From Roseiarcus sp049514155 (GTDB lineage Bacteria; Pseudomonadota; Alphaproteobacteria; Rhizobiales; Beijerinckiaceae), in assembly GCF_049514155.1 (NCBI RefSeq), contig NZ_JBEKVH010000004.1:1-64000 (forward strand): DNA of 64,000 bases, given 5' to 3'. A program made the position numbers and the translations under genes. Positions 52,179 through 60,026 of the stretch are shown piece after piece (position 1 is the stretch's first letter; every line of letters begins with the position of its first letter). Under the pieces are notes generated by a model. It was not told the DNA's origin. It was given only the letters and a program-made list of their open reading frames with translations, and did no database searches.

Positions 52179-53684
52179 ATGACGATTACATTGACCCTCG
52201 ATCCTCAGACGCTTACGGAAGGTCAGACGATCTCCGCGTCGTCCTTCGTCACTTCTGTAACGGACAGCGCGTCTCGATCGATCACCAAGTACTCGGTCTA
52301 CGACAGCGGCGCTGACGGCGGCTATTTCATTCTCAACGGCGTCAAGCTCTCAGATGGCGCGTGGCACAATTTGACCGCCGCGCAATTCGCACAACTTCAA
52401 TATGTCGCCGGGCCCAGCGGCGGCAGCGAAACGATCAGCGTCAAGGCCTATGACGGCAAGTCCTGGTCCTCCGCCTATTCGACCACGGAGAAGACGACGG
52501 CGCCGTCCGGCTCGTCGAGCGTCAGCTCGCTGCTCGGGGAACTCGGCGTCTCCTCTACGATCACTCAGCAGGTGACGAGCAGCAATTCGCTGAACTATAA
52601 CCAGATGCTGACCATCCTGCAGGACGCGGCGGTCGGCGGCATGACCGCGACCAAGTTCAGCGCCCTGCAGACGCTCGCCTCGATGCTCAACCAGTCGGGC
52701 GGCCTCTCGACCTCGGCCTACGTCCAGCAGATCGCCGACGACGTGATCCTCGGCAATCCGGCCAACGCCTATTGGAACGGCGGTTCGTCGACGACGACGA
52801 AGCTCGGCAATCTCAGCGCCAAGTCGACCCAGACCCAAGTCGACGAGCTGATCGGCAAATGGTTCCTCGGAACCGACCTGCCGAGTCTCAGCCTGTCCGG
52901 CATCGGCGAGTCGAATCTCAATCCGACCTACCAGACTTCGACCCTGCCGCTGTTCGGCAACACCGGGACGCCGAGTTACCTCGACGTCAACCAGGGTTAT
53001 CTCGGCGACTGCTACTTCGTCGCGGCGCTCGGCGAGACGGCGTTGCAGGACCCGACCCTGATCGAGAACATGATCACCAACAACGGCAACGGGACCTATT
53101 CGGTCTGCTTCTACATCAACGGTCAGCCGGATTACGTGACCGTCAATTCGCAATTGCCGGTCATGGGCGGCGGTTACGTTTGGTCGAACGGCTCGACGCT
53201 GGAATTCTCCAACGGGACGGTCGACGATTGGGTAGCGCTGGTGGAGAAGGCCTTCGTCGAGCTCAACGAGCAGACCGCCGCGGCGAGTTACGGCGGCCAC
53301 ACGGCGGGAAACGCCTACGAGGACATCAACGGCGGCACGGCGATCACGCTGAGCGAAATCACCGACCAGACGTTCAACACCTACAATCTCAATCCGACGG
53401 AATCGACGTCGTCGCTCACTTCGCTGATGTCGACGCTTTCCACCGATTTCACCGAAGGCGACGAGATCATCCTGTCGACTCCCAACGTCGACATCGGCAA
53501 TCTGGTCGGCGACCACATGTACATCGTCACCGGGATCAACCTCACCAACGGCACCGTCTCGATCCAGAATCCCTGGAACACCGCCTATTCCGGGTCGCTG
53601 CAGATGAGCTTCACCGACACGATCGCGCAGCTCGCCTCCGACAACGTGTCGATTTACTCCACCACCGGAACGAAAGTCGCCTGA
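52179..53684 (+). CDS. Calpain-family (C2) cysteine protease with N-terminal adhesin-type repeat, probable type I secretion substrate
   Basis: The 501-residue product opens with one repeat of the type found in RTX adhesins (TITLTLDPQTLTEGQTISAS, KYSVYDSGADGGYF, LTAAQFAQLQYVAG), then a Ser/Thr-rich helical section, and a calpain domain. Q272 and C278 lie in VNQGYLGDCYFVAALGETA, H446 in VGDHMYIVTGI and N464 in QNPWNT, giving a full catalytic triad plus the oxyanion Gln. There is no N-terminal signal peptide. The divergent type I exporter suggests a C-terminal secretion signal. An ATG at 52125 would add 18 residues. Confidence 0.88.
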   Translation: MTITLTLDPQTLTEGQTISASSFVTSVTDSASRSITKYSVYDSGADGGYFILNGVKLSDGAWHNLTAAQFAQLQYVAGPSGGSETISVKAYDGKSWSSAYSTTEKTTAPSGSSSVSSLLGELGVSSTITQQVTSSNSLNYNQMLTILQDAAVGGMTATKFSALQTLASMLNQSGGLSTSAYVQQIADDVILGNPANAYWNGGSSTTTKLGNLSAKSTQTQVDELIGKWFLGTDLPSLSLSGIGESNLNPTYQTSTLPLFGNTGTPSYLDVNQGYLGDCYFVAALGETALQDPTLIENMITNNGNGTYSVCFYINGQPDYVTVNSQLPVMGGGYVWSNGSTLEFSNGTVDDWVALVEKAFVELNEQTAAASYGGHTAGNAYEDINGGTAITLSEITDQTFNTYNLNPTESTSSLTSLMSTLSTDFTEGDEIILSTPNVDIGNLVGDHMYIVTGINLTNGTVSIQNPWNTAYSGSLQMSFTDTIAQLASDNVSIYSTTGTKVA

Positions 53685-53693
53685 GCCGTCGCT

Positions 53694-54389
53694 TCAGACC
53701 GTCTTATCCTCGTAGCGGCAGAGGTCGGCGATCGCGCAGCGCGCGCATGCGGGCGCGCGCGCCTTGCAGACGTAGCGGCCGTGCAGGATCAGCCAGTGGT
53801 GGGCGTGGCGCATGAACCGAGCCGGTATGATCTTCATCAGCCCGTCCTCGACCTCGCGCGGCGTCTCGCCTTTGGCGAGGGGAATGCGGTTGGCGACGCG
53901 GAAGACATGGGTGTCGACCGCGAGCGTCGGCGCGCCGAAAGCAACGTTGAGCACCACATTGGCGGTCTTGCGGCCGACGCCCGGCAACGCCTCGAGCGCG
54001 TCGCGGTCAGCCGGAACCTCGCCGCCGTGATCGCGGATCAGCGCCTGCGACAGCGCGACGACGTTCTTGGCCTTGGTGCGATAGAGGCCGATCGTCTTGA
54101 TCCGCTCGGCGAGCCCCACTTCGCCGAGCGCCGCCATCTTGGCCGGCGTGTCGGCGACGGCGAACAGCGCACGCGTCGCCTTGTTGACGCCGGCGTCGGT
54201 CGCCTGCGCCGACAGCACGACGGCGACCAGCAGCGTGAACGCATCGACGTATTCGAGTTCGCTCTTCGGCTCGGGGTTGGCGGCCGCTAGCCGGGCGAAG
54301 ATCGCTTCGGCGCGCGCCGCCGCGGCGGTCTTCGGCGCGCGTGCCGGGCGGCGGCGGACGGGGGATGCGGCCGGATTGCCTCGCGCCAT
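53694..54389 (-). CDS. nth: Endonuclease III
   Basis: The 231-residue product has the helix-hairpin-helix LPGVGRKTANVVLNVAFG with the catalytic Lys, the Asp in VDTHVFRVANRI, and the C-terminal [4Fe-4S] motif C-x6-C-x2-C-x5-C (CKARAPACARCAIADLC). It removes oxidised pyrimidines and nicks the DNA. I chose MARGNPAAS, preceded by AAGG; longer in-frame starts overlap the divergent DUF2244 gene. Confidence 0.96.
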   Translation of the reverse strand: MARGNPAASPVRRRPARAPKTAAAARAEAIFARLAAANPEPKSELEYVDAFTLLVAVVLSAQATDAGVNKATRALFAVADTPAKMAALGEVGLAERIKTIGLYRTKAKNVVALSQALIRDHGGEVPADRDALEALPGVGRKTANVVLNVAFGAPTLAVDTHVFRVANRIPLAKGETPREVEDGLMKIIPARFMRHAHHWLILHGRYVCKARAPACARCAIADLCRYEDKTV

Positions 54390-54450
54390 GCGCGCCTTAT
54401 AGTCGGCCTCGACCGGGTCGCCAAGCGGCGGCTTCGCCAGGGAGGTTGCT

Positions 54451-54975
54451 GTGGACCCAAGCCCTGACGCCGACGACGCTGCGCTCTTCGCCGCGCGGCT
54501 CTTTCCGCGCCGTTCGTTCACTCCGGCGGCGGCGCGCCGGCTGCTCGCAGCGACATTCGTCGCCAGCGCGCTGTTCAGCCTGCCGTTCTATCTCGCCGGG
54601 GCCTGGCCGATCGTCGGCTTTCTCGGCCTCGACGTCGCGCTGCTGGGACTCGCCTTCCGCATGAGCTTCCGCGCCGCCCGCGCCTATGAGGACTACCGTC
54701 TCACCTATCTCGAGCTCGAATTCGCCCGGGTGAGCGCGCGCGGCGCGCGGCGCGAATGGCGCTTCAATCCGGCCTGGGTGACGCTCGAGCGCGGCGAGAC
54801 GGGACCGATGGCTGAACGGCTGGCGCTGCGCAGCCGCGGCCGCCGGCATGAGATCGCAACCTTCCTCGGCCCCGACGAAAAAGCGGCCTTCGCCGGCGAT
54901 TTGACCCGCGCGCTGGTCGAAGCGCGGCGGGGGCGGCGGCGGTCCGAGGAATTCAGAACGCCGCCTGCCGTCTGA
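54451..54975 (+). CDS. DUF2244-domain membrane protein
   Basis: The 174-residue product has two membrane helices (about 28-48 and 52-70) and a cytoplasmic domain with YLELEFARVSARGARREWRFNPAWVTLE, matching DUF2244. The family is typical of alphaproteobacteria, often near cytochrome oxidase or nth genes; the function is unknown. The GTG start follows GGGAGG. It diverges from nth and its end overlaps that of the convergent Sel1 gene. Confidence 0.9.
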   Translation: MDPSPDADDAALFAARLFPRRSFTPAAARRLLAATFVASALFSLPFYLAGAWPIVGFLGLDVALLGLAFRMSFRAARAYEDYRLTYLELEFARVSARGARREWRFNPAWVTLERGETGPMAERLALRSRGRRHEIATFLGPDEKAAFAGDLTRALVEARRGRRRSEEFRTPPAV

Positions 54976-55915
54976 TCAGCTCGTCGACGCGCTTGTTCTC
55001 TTCTGGCGTCAGGCTGGCGGTCGCGGCGTCGAGGTCGGGATCGTCGATGCCGGCCGCCTTGGCGAAGCGGTTCCAGGTCGCCGCCTCGACGAGGTCCTTC
55101 GGCACGCCGCGGCCGCTGGCGTAGAGATGCGCGAGGCGGTTTTCGGCGATCGGATTGTTGCGCGCTGCGGCCCGCAACAGCAGTTTCGCCGCGCCGGCTT
55201 CGTCCTTGGCGACGCCGACGCCGTTGAACAACATGATCGCGTACTCGACCTGGCCGGCGACGACGCCGGCGTCGGCGGCGCGCTTGAGCCAGCGCGCGCT
55301 TTCGCCGATGTCGAGCGGCACGCCTTTGCCCTCGCGCAGCAGCACCCCGTAGGAATAGGCGCCGTCGCCGTAGCCCGCCTCGGCGGCGCGGCGAAAATCG
55401 GCCGCGGCCGCCTTGAAGTCCGGGAAGCCGTTGGCGGCCTTGTCGCCGATCGCCATGACGCCGAGGTTGTAGAGCGCGCCCGGCTGGCCCTTCGCCGCCG
55501 CGATCTCGAATTGAGCCTTGGCCCCGGCGCGGTCCTCGGGGACGCCGTCGGCGCCGTTGAGCAGCAGCATGCCGAGCGCGAAAGCGGCCTCGCGGTCGCC
55601 GAGGCCGCTGGCGACGCGATACCAGCGCGCCGCCTCCGCCTCGTTGGGCGCGACGGCGTAGCCGTCGCGATAGATTTCGCCGATCAGGGTCATCGCCGCC
55701 GCGTCTTTGGGATTGTCGGCGACGCGCTTCAACGCCTCGCGCAACGCGGTAAGGAAATAGCCGCGCTGATAGTCGCCGAAGGCGGTGTCTGGCGGCGGGC
55801 CTTCCGCAGTCGGCGGGCCGGCCGGCGGCGTGAACGGCGGCGTGAACGTCTGCGCCGCGGCGGGCGCCGCCAGCGTGAGCCCGATCGCCAAGCCCAGCGC
55901 CGCGGCGAGCCTCAT
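54953..55915 (-). CDS. Exported Sel1-repeat (TPR-like) protein
   Basis: The 320-residue product has a signal peptide (RLAAALGLAIGLTLAAPAAAQ), a Pro-rich stretch, and about six Sel1-like repeats (for example EAARWYRVASGLGDREAAFALGMLLLNG and AARWLK-type units up to residue ~290). Such periplasmic proteins mediate protein-protein contacts. It overlaps the ThiE-like gene's stop by four bases, so the two are co-translated. An alternative longer frame begins inside that gene and was rejected. Confidence 0.9.
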   Translation of the reverse strand: MRLAAALGLAIGLTLAAPAAAQTFTPPFTPPAGPPTAEGPPPDTAFGDYQRGYFLTALREALKRVADNPKDAAAMTLIGEIYRDGYAVAPNEAEAARWYRVASGLGDREAAFALGMLLLNGADGVPEDRAGAKAQFEIAAAKGQPGALYNLGVMAIGDKAANGFPDFKAAAADFRRAAEAGYGDGAYSYGVLLREGKGVPLDIGESARWLKRAADAGVVAGQVEYAIMLFNGVGVAKDEAGAAKLLLRAAARNNPIAENRLAHLYASGRGVPKDLVEAATWNRFAKAAGIDDPDLDAATASLTPEENKRVDELIRRQAAF

Positions 55916-56571
55916 GCGCTCGCCTCCGCGCGCGCCGCCGCCGCCTTGCGCGCGGCGTCTTCGGCCGCGGCGATCGCCTGCTCGGCCGAGGGCGCCGACC
56001 ATAGGGCGTCGCCGAGCGCGACGAAGTCGGCGCCGGCCGCCGCCAGCGCGGCGACATCGTCGAGCCGCGCCGCGTAGGCGACGCACGGCGTCTGGAAGAT
56101 CTCAGCCCACCAGGCGACCCGCTCCACAGTTTCGGCGAGCGGCGGCGTCCATCCGTCGCGGCGCGGTTCGCCGAACATCACGTAGTCGACGTCCGCCTCG
56201 CCGGCGGTCATCGCGTCGTCGCGGCCGCGCAAAGCCCCGACGCCGACGATGCGCTCGGGATGCAGGCTCGCCAAGGCGTCGGAGAGCGGGTCGCCGACGC
56301 CACTAACATGCGCGCCGTCGGCGCCGACGCGCGCCGCCAGCCGCGGCTCGCCTTCGATCAGGATCGCCGCGTCGGCGCGCGCCGCCGCCTCGACCATGCG
56401 CTCGGCGATCCGCTTGGCGTCGCCCTGCGCCTCCGGCGCGATGCGCACCAGCGCGCTGGCCACGTCGCCCGCCGCCAGCGCGGCGGCGAACCGCGGCGCG
56501 AACGCGGCGAGGTCGGCAAGCCCGAGCGGCGGCGTGAGAAGATAGAGGCGGCAGGACGGAGCGACGGCCAT
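55912..56571 (-). CDS. ThiE-family (thiamine phosphate synthase-like) protein
   Basis: The 219-residue product has the TIM-barrel pattern of ThiE/TenI: LYLLTPPLGLADL at the start, ADAAILIEGEPRLAARVGADGAHVSG, VDYVMFGEPRRDG and AAAGADFVALGDALW near the end. Genuine ThiE joins HMP-PP and HET-P. Several active-site residues look unlike the strict ThiE pattern (no QLR or LRxK seen), so a paralogue with another role is possible; no symbol is assigned. It is followed by the Sel1 gene in one operon. Confidence 0.83.
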   Translation of the reverse strand: MAVAPSCRLYLLTPPLGLADLAAFAPRFAAALAAGDVASALVRIAPEAQGDAKRIAERMVEAAARADAAILIEGEPRLAARVGADGAHVSGVGDPLSDALASLHPERIVGVGALRGRDDAMTAGEADVDYVMFGEPRRDGWTPPLAETVERVAWWAEIFQTPCVAYAARLDDVAALAAAGADFVALGDALWSAPSAEQAIAAAEDAARKAAAARAEASA

Positions 56572-56687
56572 GAAGGGCGGCTTTGACTTCGGCGGAGGGC
56601 GTTATGTGCCGAGCAATGCGGCCAAAAGTGCGGCGACGCAAGAGCCGGCGCAGCCCAAGCGGGCGCGGCCCGGTTGGGCGCGGCGCC

Positions 56688-57230
56688 TCAGCTGGCGAAA
56701 GCGGCCCGCAGGCGCTCGAATTGCTCGGCGACCGCCCCGCGCGGCGCCGGATGGGCGGCTTCGGCTTCGGCGAGGGCGCGGTCGAGATGAGCGACGCGCG
56801 CCTGCAGCCGCAGCGATTTGGCGCTGAACGCGCGCAACGCTTCGGGCAGTTGCTCGAACAGCTCGTCCGGGCAGGCGACGTTCTGTTCGGCGAGCCGGAC
56901 GCGATGCTTCTCCGACTGCGCCTGAGCCGGGGACAGTTCGCCTTCGTTGACGGCGCGCTGCAGCAGCAGCCACGAGGCGACCTGCATCAGCCGGGTCGTC
57001 AGGCGCATGCTTTCGGTCGCATAGGCGAGCGCCGCAGCGCGTGGCAGGCTGCGCGATTCCTCGCGGCCCGGCCCGTCGAGATAGGCGGCGGTGTCCTCGA
57101 CCAGGCTCATGCCTTCGCGGAACAGCGTCTTGAACGCCGCCGAGGCGGCGAGCTTGGGATAGAACAGAACCGTGTTGGCCGCGGCCTCGTCGAGCGCCGC
57201 GCTCTGCGCCGATCCGTCGCTACGCCCCAT
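56688..57230 (-). CDS. rcdA: DUF1465/RcdA-like protein (CtrA-degradation adaptor family)
   Basis: The 180-residue product matches the DUF1465 helical family, which includes Caulobacter RcdA, an adaptor for ClpXP-dependent turnover of CtrA: TVLFYPKLAASAAFKTLFREGMSLVEDTAAYLDGPGRE in part, YATESMRLTTRLMQVASWLLLQRAV and MRLAEQ-type helices. A GAGAGGGAG site precedes MGRSDGS. A perfect CtrA box lies 129 bases upstream. Identity as RcdA rather than a paralogue rests on family memory and should be verified. Confidence 0.8.
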   Translation of the reverse strand: MGRSDGSAQSAALDEAAANTVLFYPKLAASAAFKTLFREGMSLVEDTAAYLDGPGREESRSLPRAAALAYATESMRLTTRLMQVASWLLLQRAVNEGELSPAQAQSEKHRVRLAEQNVACPDELFEQLPEALRAFSAKSLRLQARVAHLDRALAEAEAAHPAPRGAVAEQFERLRAAFAS

Positions 57231-57358
57231 GACTCCCTCTCCCAAGCGTTCCTGACAAGCGGCCGGCGTGCCAATTCCGCACGCTTGCACGCCACGACTC
57301 GGCGCGCCGCAAGATTAACGCCGCAGACCGTCCGCCGGCTGTTTACCTTTCGCTAAGG

Positions 57359-57373
57359 TTAACGAAAGCTTAA
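57359..57373. promoter_or_regulatory. CtrA box upstream of the RcdA-like gene
   Basis: TTAA-CGAAAGC-TTAA is a perfect match to the CtrA recognition sequence TTAA-N7-TTAA. It is 129 bases upstream of the RcdA-like start on the minus strand. rcdA is known to be under CtrA control in Caulobacter. Confidence 0.75.
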
Positions 57374-57394
57374 CCCGATCGGAGGGGAGAACGC

Positions 57395-57420
57395 AAAAAA
57401 CAGCCGCCCGAAAGCGGCTG
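57395..57420 (-). terminator. Intrinsic terminator reading leftwards
   Basis: On the minus strand CAGCCGC-TTTCGG-GCGGCTG is followed by TTTTTT. It is a strong 7-pair hairpin with a U-run. It could end either DUF1192 read-through or a separate small transcript. Confidence 0.8.
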
Positions 57421-57480
57421 GGGAGGTCGGTAGGTTGGGAGGCGTCGAACAGGACCCAAGGAATGGATCGACTTCCTTCA
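57395..57480 (-). ncRNA. Candidate small RNA ending at the 57395 terminator
   Basis: A -10-like TATCAT (57484-57489, minus strand) lies just after a TTAA-N7-TTAG-type CtrA box (57494-57508), and a strong intrinsic terminator ends about 80 bases further. A transcript of about 80 bases would run between the two. The only frame starting here (MKEVDPFLG...) reads through the terminator, which argues for RNA. No known small-RNA family was recognised. Confidence 0.4.
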
Positions 57481-57493
57481 TAAATGATAATCG

Positions 57494-57508
57494 TTAACAA
57501 TCCGTTAG
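57494..57508. promoter_or_regulatory. CtrA box upstream of the candidate small RNA
   Basis: TTAA-CAATCCG-TTAG matches TTAA-N7-TTAA in seven of eight fixed positions. Its centre would lie near -24 relative to a start 7 bases after TATCAT, which could mean activation or repression. Confidence 0.55.
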
Positions 57509-57551
57509 TGTCCCGGCGGCGACGCGGCGTCCCGCGGCGAGACGGCCGGCC

Positions 57552-57755
57552 TCATGATTTGAAGAAAGCGGCCGCGGCGTTGCGCGTCGCCTCGCGGTGA
57601 GCGATGGCGCGCTCGAGCCGCTCGATCTCGAGCTTGAGCAGCACGATGCGCTCGGCGAGCTCAGGGGCCGAAAGGTCGTCGAGCGGCTGGCCGATCGCGT
57701 GGACCGGCGGCTTGGCGGGCGGGGCGCCGAAAACCTCGTCCTCGAACCCGGCCAT
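57552..57755 (-). CDS. DUF1192 small protein
   Basis: The 67-residue product matches the alphaproteobacterial DUF1192 family: an acidic start MAGFEDEVFGAPP, then IGQPLDDLSAPELAERIVLLKLEIERLERAI, a predicted coiled coil, and a short Ala/Phe tail. Function is unknown. It reads leftwards on the same strand as mnmA, about 260 bases downstream of that gene. Confidence 0.88.
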   Translation of the reverse strand: MAGFEDEVFGAPPAKPPVHAIGQPLDDLSAPELAERIVLLKLEIERLERAIAHREATRNAAAAFFKS

Positions 57756-57906
57756 GGCCCGCCCCTCTTCGTCCCGACCGCGCCCCTCGCGCGCAGCGCG
57801 CGCATCATAGGGCGGTTTCCGTCGCCGCCCAATCGGCGCGCCGGAAGGGGCAAACCTCGGCTTCGCCTGCGCCGGGAAAGGCGCGCGGCGCGGCGAGCGG
57901 ATTTTC

Positions 57907-57938
57907 GATTTTCGGTGACACGGATTTTCGGTGACACG
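57907..57938. repeat. Short tandem duplication
   Basis: GATTTTCGGTGACACG occurs twice without a gap, preceded by a partial third copy. It lies between the DUF1192 and mnmA genes. Confidence 0.8.
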
Positions 57939-58018
57939 CTCGTGGACTGCGCCCCTCTGGCGAGACACGCCAATCGGGGGCGCGGCGTTTCGCCAGCGCC
58001 GTTCGCCGCGACTTCTCC

Positions 58019-59182
58019 CTATTGCGCCGCTCCGGCGATGAACCCCCCGCCGAGCACCCGCGCGCGCGGGTCGCAGGACGCGTAGAACACGCAGGCCTGG
58101 CCGGGCGAGACGCCGGATTCCGGGTCGTCGAACTCGACCGCGCCGCCTGGCAGTAGGCGCGCCGAGGTCGGCGGGCGGGTCGAGCGCACCCGCGCCGCGA
58201 TCGCCAGGCCGTCGGCGGGGATGTCGGCGAGCGCGCCGTCGCCGATCCAGTTGACGTCGCGCAGGCGGATGCGATGGGTCTCGAGCGCCTGGCGCGGGCC
58301 GACGACGACGCGGGCGCGCTGAGCGTCGAGCGCGACGACATAGAGCGGCTCGGCGGCGGCGATGCCGAGGCCGCGGCGCTGGCCGATCGTGTAGTGCAGC
58401 ACGCCGGCATGGCGGCCGAGCACGCGCCCGTCGACATGGACGATGTCGCCGGCTTCCGCCGCGCCCGGCAGCAGCCGCTCGATCATTTCGCTGTAATGGC
58501 CGGCGGGCACGAAGCAGATGTCCTGGCTGTCGGCCTTGTCGGCGACCGTCAGGCCGAATTCGCCGGCGAGCGCCCTGACCTGCGGCTTCGGCATCGCGCC
58601 GAGCGGAAAACGCAGCATCGCGAGCTGCTCGCGGGTGGTGGCGAAGAGGAAATAGCTCTGGTCGCGCTCGGGGTCGGCGGCGCGATAGAGCGCGCGGCCG
58701 CCGTGCCCATCGTCTTCCGACACGACATAGTGGCCGGTCGCCAGGATGTCGGCGCCGAGGTCCTTGGCCGCCTCGAACAGGTCGACGAATTTCATCGTCT
58801 GGTTGCAGGCGACGCAGGGCACTGGCGTTTCGCCCGAGACATAGGCGCGGGCGAAGGGCTCGATCACCTTCTGGCGGAACTGCGTCTCGTAATCGAGCAC
58901 GTAATGGGGGATTCCGAGCCGGGCGGCGACGTCGCGCGCGTCGTGAATGTCCTGGCCGGCGCAGCAGGCGCCCTTGCGGTGGGTCGCCGCGCCATGGTCG
59001 TAGAGCTGCATCGTCACGCCGACGACTTCGTAGCCCTCGCGCGCCAGCAGCGCCGCCGCGACGCTCGAATCGACGCCGCCCGACATCGCGACGACGACGC
59101 GGGTGTCCCTGGGGGCCTTGGCCAGCCCGAGGCTGTTGAGCGGACGCGTCCACGCGTCCCGGGAAAGCGGCGGGGCCAACAT
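58019..59182 (-). CDS. mnmA: tRNA-specific 2-thiouridylase MnmA
   Basis: The 387-residue product has the PP-loop SGGVDSS (34-40), the first catalytic-cysteine region CVACNQTMKF (C126), KADSQDICFVPAG, and the second GQACVFY near the C-terminus. It adds sulfur to U34 of tRNA-Lys, -Glu and -Gln. Length and motifs are normal. It is divergent from sciP. Confidence 0.96.
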   Translation of the reverse strand: MLAPPLSRDAWTRPLNSLGLAKAPRDTRVVVAMSGGVDSSVAAALLAREGYEVVGVTMQLYDHGAATHRKGACCAGQDIHDARDVAARLGIPHYVLDYETQFRQKVIEPFARAYVSGETPVPCVACNQTMKFVDLFEAAKDLGADILATGHYVVSEDDGHGGRALYRAADPERDQSYFLFATTREQLAMLRFPLGAMPKPQVRALAGEFGLTVADKADSQDICFVPAGHYSEMIERLLPGAAEAGDIVHVDGRVLGRHAGVLHYTIGQRRGLGIAAAEPLYVVALDAQRARVVVGPRQALETHRIRLRDVNWIGDGALADIPADGLAIAARVRSTRPPTSARLLPGGAVEFDDPESGVSPGQACVFYASCDPRARVLGGGFIAGAAQ

Positions 59183-59338
59183 CTTAAGGGTTCGAAGTCC
59201 GTGCGGAACTTAAGCGCCTTATAGCATTCGAGCGCCGGCGCGGCCCAGAAAAACGCGCCGCGACCCGCCGCCGTCCCGAAACAGGCTGAAAAACTCCGCA
59301 AGTTGAAACACTTTGTAAAGAACTTACTCGTGATGGGC

Positions 59339-59353
59339 TTAGGCAAATCTTAA
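59339..59353. promoter_or_regulatory. CtrA box upstream of sciP
   Basis: TTAG-GCAAATC-TTAA matches the CtrA box in seven of eight fixed positions, 56 bases upstream of the sciP start. sciP expression is CtrA-dependent in Caulobacter, so this is the likely site. Confidence 0.65.
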
Positions 59354-59408
59354 GTGACGGCCATTAGATTTCAGTGCGTAAGGACTTGCGTTCGAGTGTG
59401 AGAGTGAA

Positions 59409-59684
59409 ATGAGCGAAGCGCTTCGACCGAGGGTGAAATACGTCATCGGTCCGGACGGAAGCCCGCTGACGATCGCCGACCTTCCGCCGACGTCGACCAA
59501 GCGCTGGGTGATCCGGCGCAAGGCCGAAGTGGTCGCGGCTGTGCGTGGCGGCCTGATCTCGCTCGAGGAAGCGTGCTCGCGCTACACCCTGACCGTCGAC
59601 GAGTTCCTGTCCTGGCAGGCCTCGATCGACCAGCACGGCCTCGCCGGCCTGCGCACGACCCGCATCCAGCAATATCGCCACTGA
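59409..59684 (+). CDS. sciP: SciP, small CtrA inhibitory protein (DUF1153)
   Basis: The 91-residue product is nearly identical in pattern to Caulobacter SciP: RVKYVIGPDGSPLTIADLPP, TKRWVIRRKAEVVAAVRGGL, and a helix-turn-helix EEACSRYTLTVDEFLSWQ. SciP binds CtrA and DNA and blocks transcription of CtrA targets early in the cell cycle. Its upstream region carries a CtrA box, giving a negative feedback loop. The ATG at 59409 is supported by a GAGTGTGAGAGTG leader. Confidence 0.96.
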   Translation: MSEALRPRVKYVIGPDGSPLTIADLPPTSTKRWVIRRKAEVVAAVRGGLISLEEACSRYTLTVDEFLSWQASIDQHGLAGLRTTRIQQYRH

Positions 59685-60026
59685 GCGATCACGCGCCTGA
59701 CGAGTCGGCGCGCACCTCCTAGAACATTCTGCTTTCACGTCGATCCGCCGTCATGGCCGGGCTTGACCCGGCCATCCAAACAGTATCGGTCGGAGAATCG
59801 ACGCAGGCCCTTCTGCGGCGGCCTTCCTCGCAGAGCGTCGCCGTTTGGATGGCCGGGTCGAGCCCGGCCATGACGCAAAGGGCGATTCCGATCAACCTCA
59901 ATTCGCCCTAACCGAACTCTGAGGATAGCTGCGACCTGGCGGGGCGCGCCGCGTTGCGCGCCTGCGCCGGCGCAGCTATCTGTGAGCGCGCGCCGCGCCG
60001 CCGCCTGATTCGTCTGGAAAGGCTCG
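59685..60026. other. Intergenic region with a palindromic repeat, sciP to hpnE
   Basis: This 342-base gap is mostly the inverted repeat at 59749-59875. The remainder (59876-60026) is GC-rich leader DNA for hpnE. No gene was found. Confidence 0.6.
59749..59875. repeat. Palindromic intergenic repeat with ~32-base arms
   Basis: The left arm reads CGTCATGGCCGGGCTTGACC and continues to CATCCAAA; the right arm is its near-exact inverse (GTTTGGATGGCCGGGTCGAG onward to CATGACG). Each arm is internally palindromic around GGCCGGG...CCCGGCC. This type of element is common between genes of Hyphomicrobiales. Confidence 0.85.

Larger units (their letters stand above)
57231..57551. other. Intergenic region between the RcdA-like and DUF1192 genes
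   Basis: This 321-base region is dense in regulatory signals: a TTAA-N7-TTAA box at 57359-57373, an intrinsic terminator at 57395-57420 (minus), and a TTAA-N7-TTAG box at 57494-57508. A 61-codon frame crosses it on the minus strand but passes through both the promoter and terminator elements and is unlikely to be a protein gene. Confidence 0.7.

Noticed and set aside
57315..57500. 61-codon minus-strand frame between DUF1192 and the RcdA-like gene
   Set aside because: It reads through an intrinsic terminator and two CtrA boxes and has no ribosome binding site.
57907..57938. Two direct 16-base copies as an integration (att) site or iteron
   Set aside because: Only two adjacent copies, no integrase, tRNA end or replication gene nearby; a slippage duplication is simpler.
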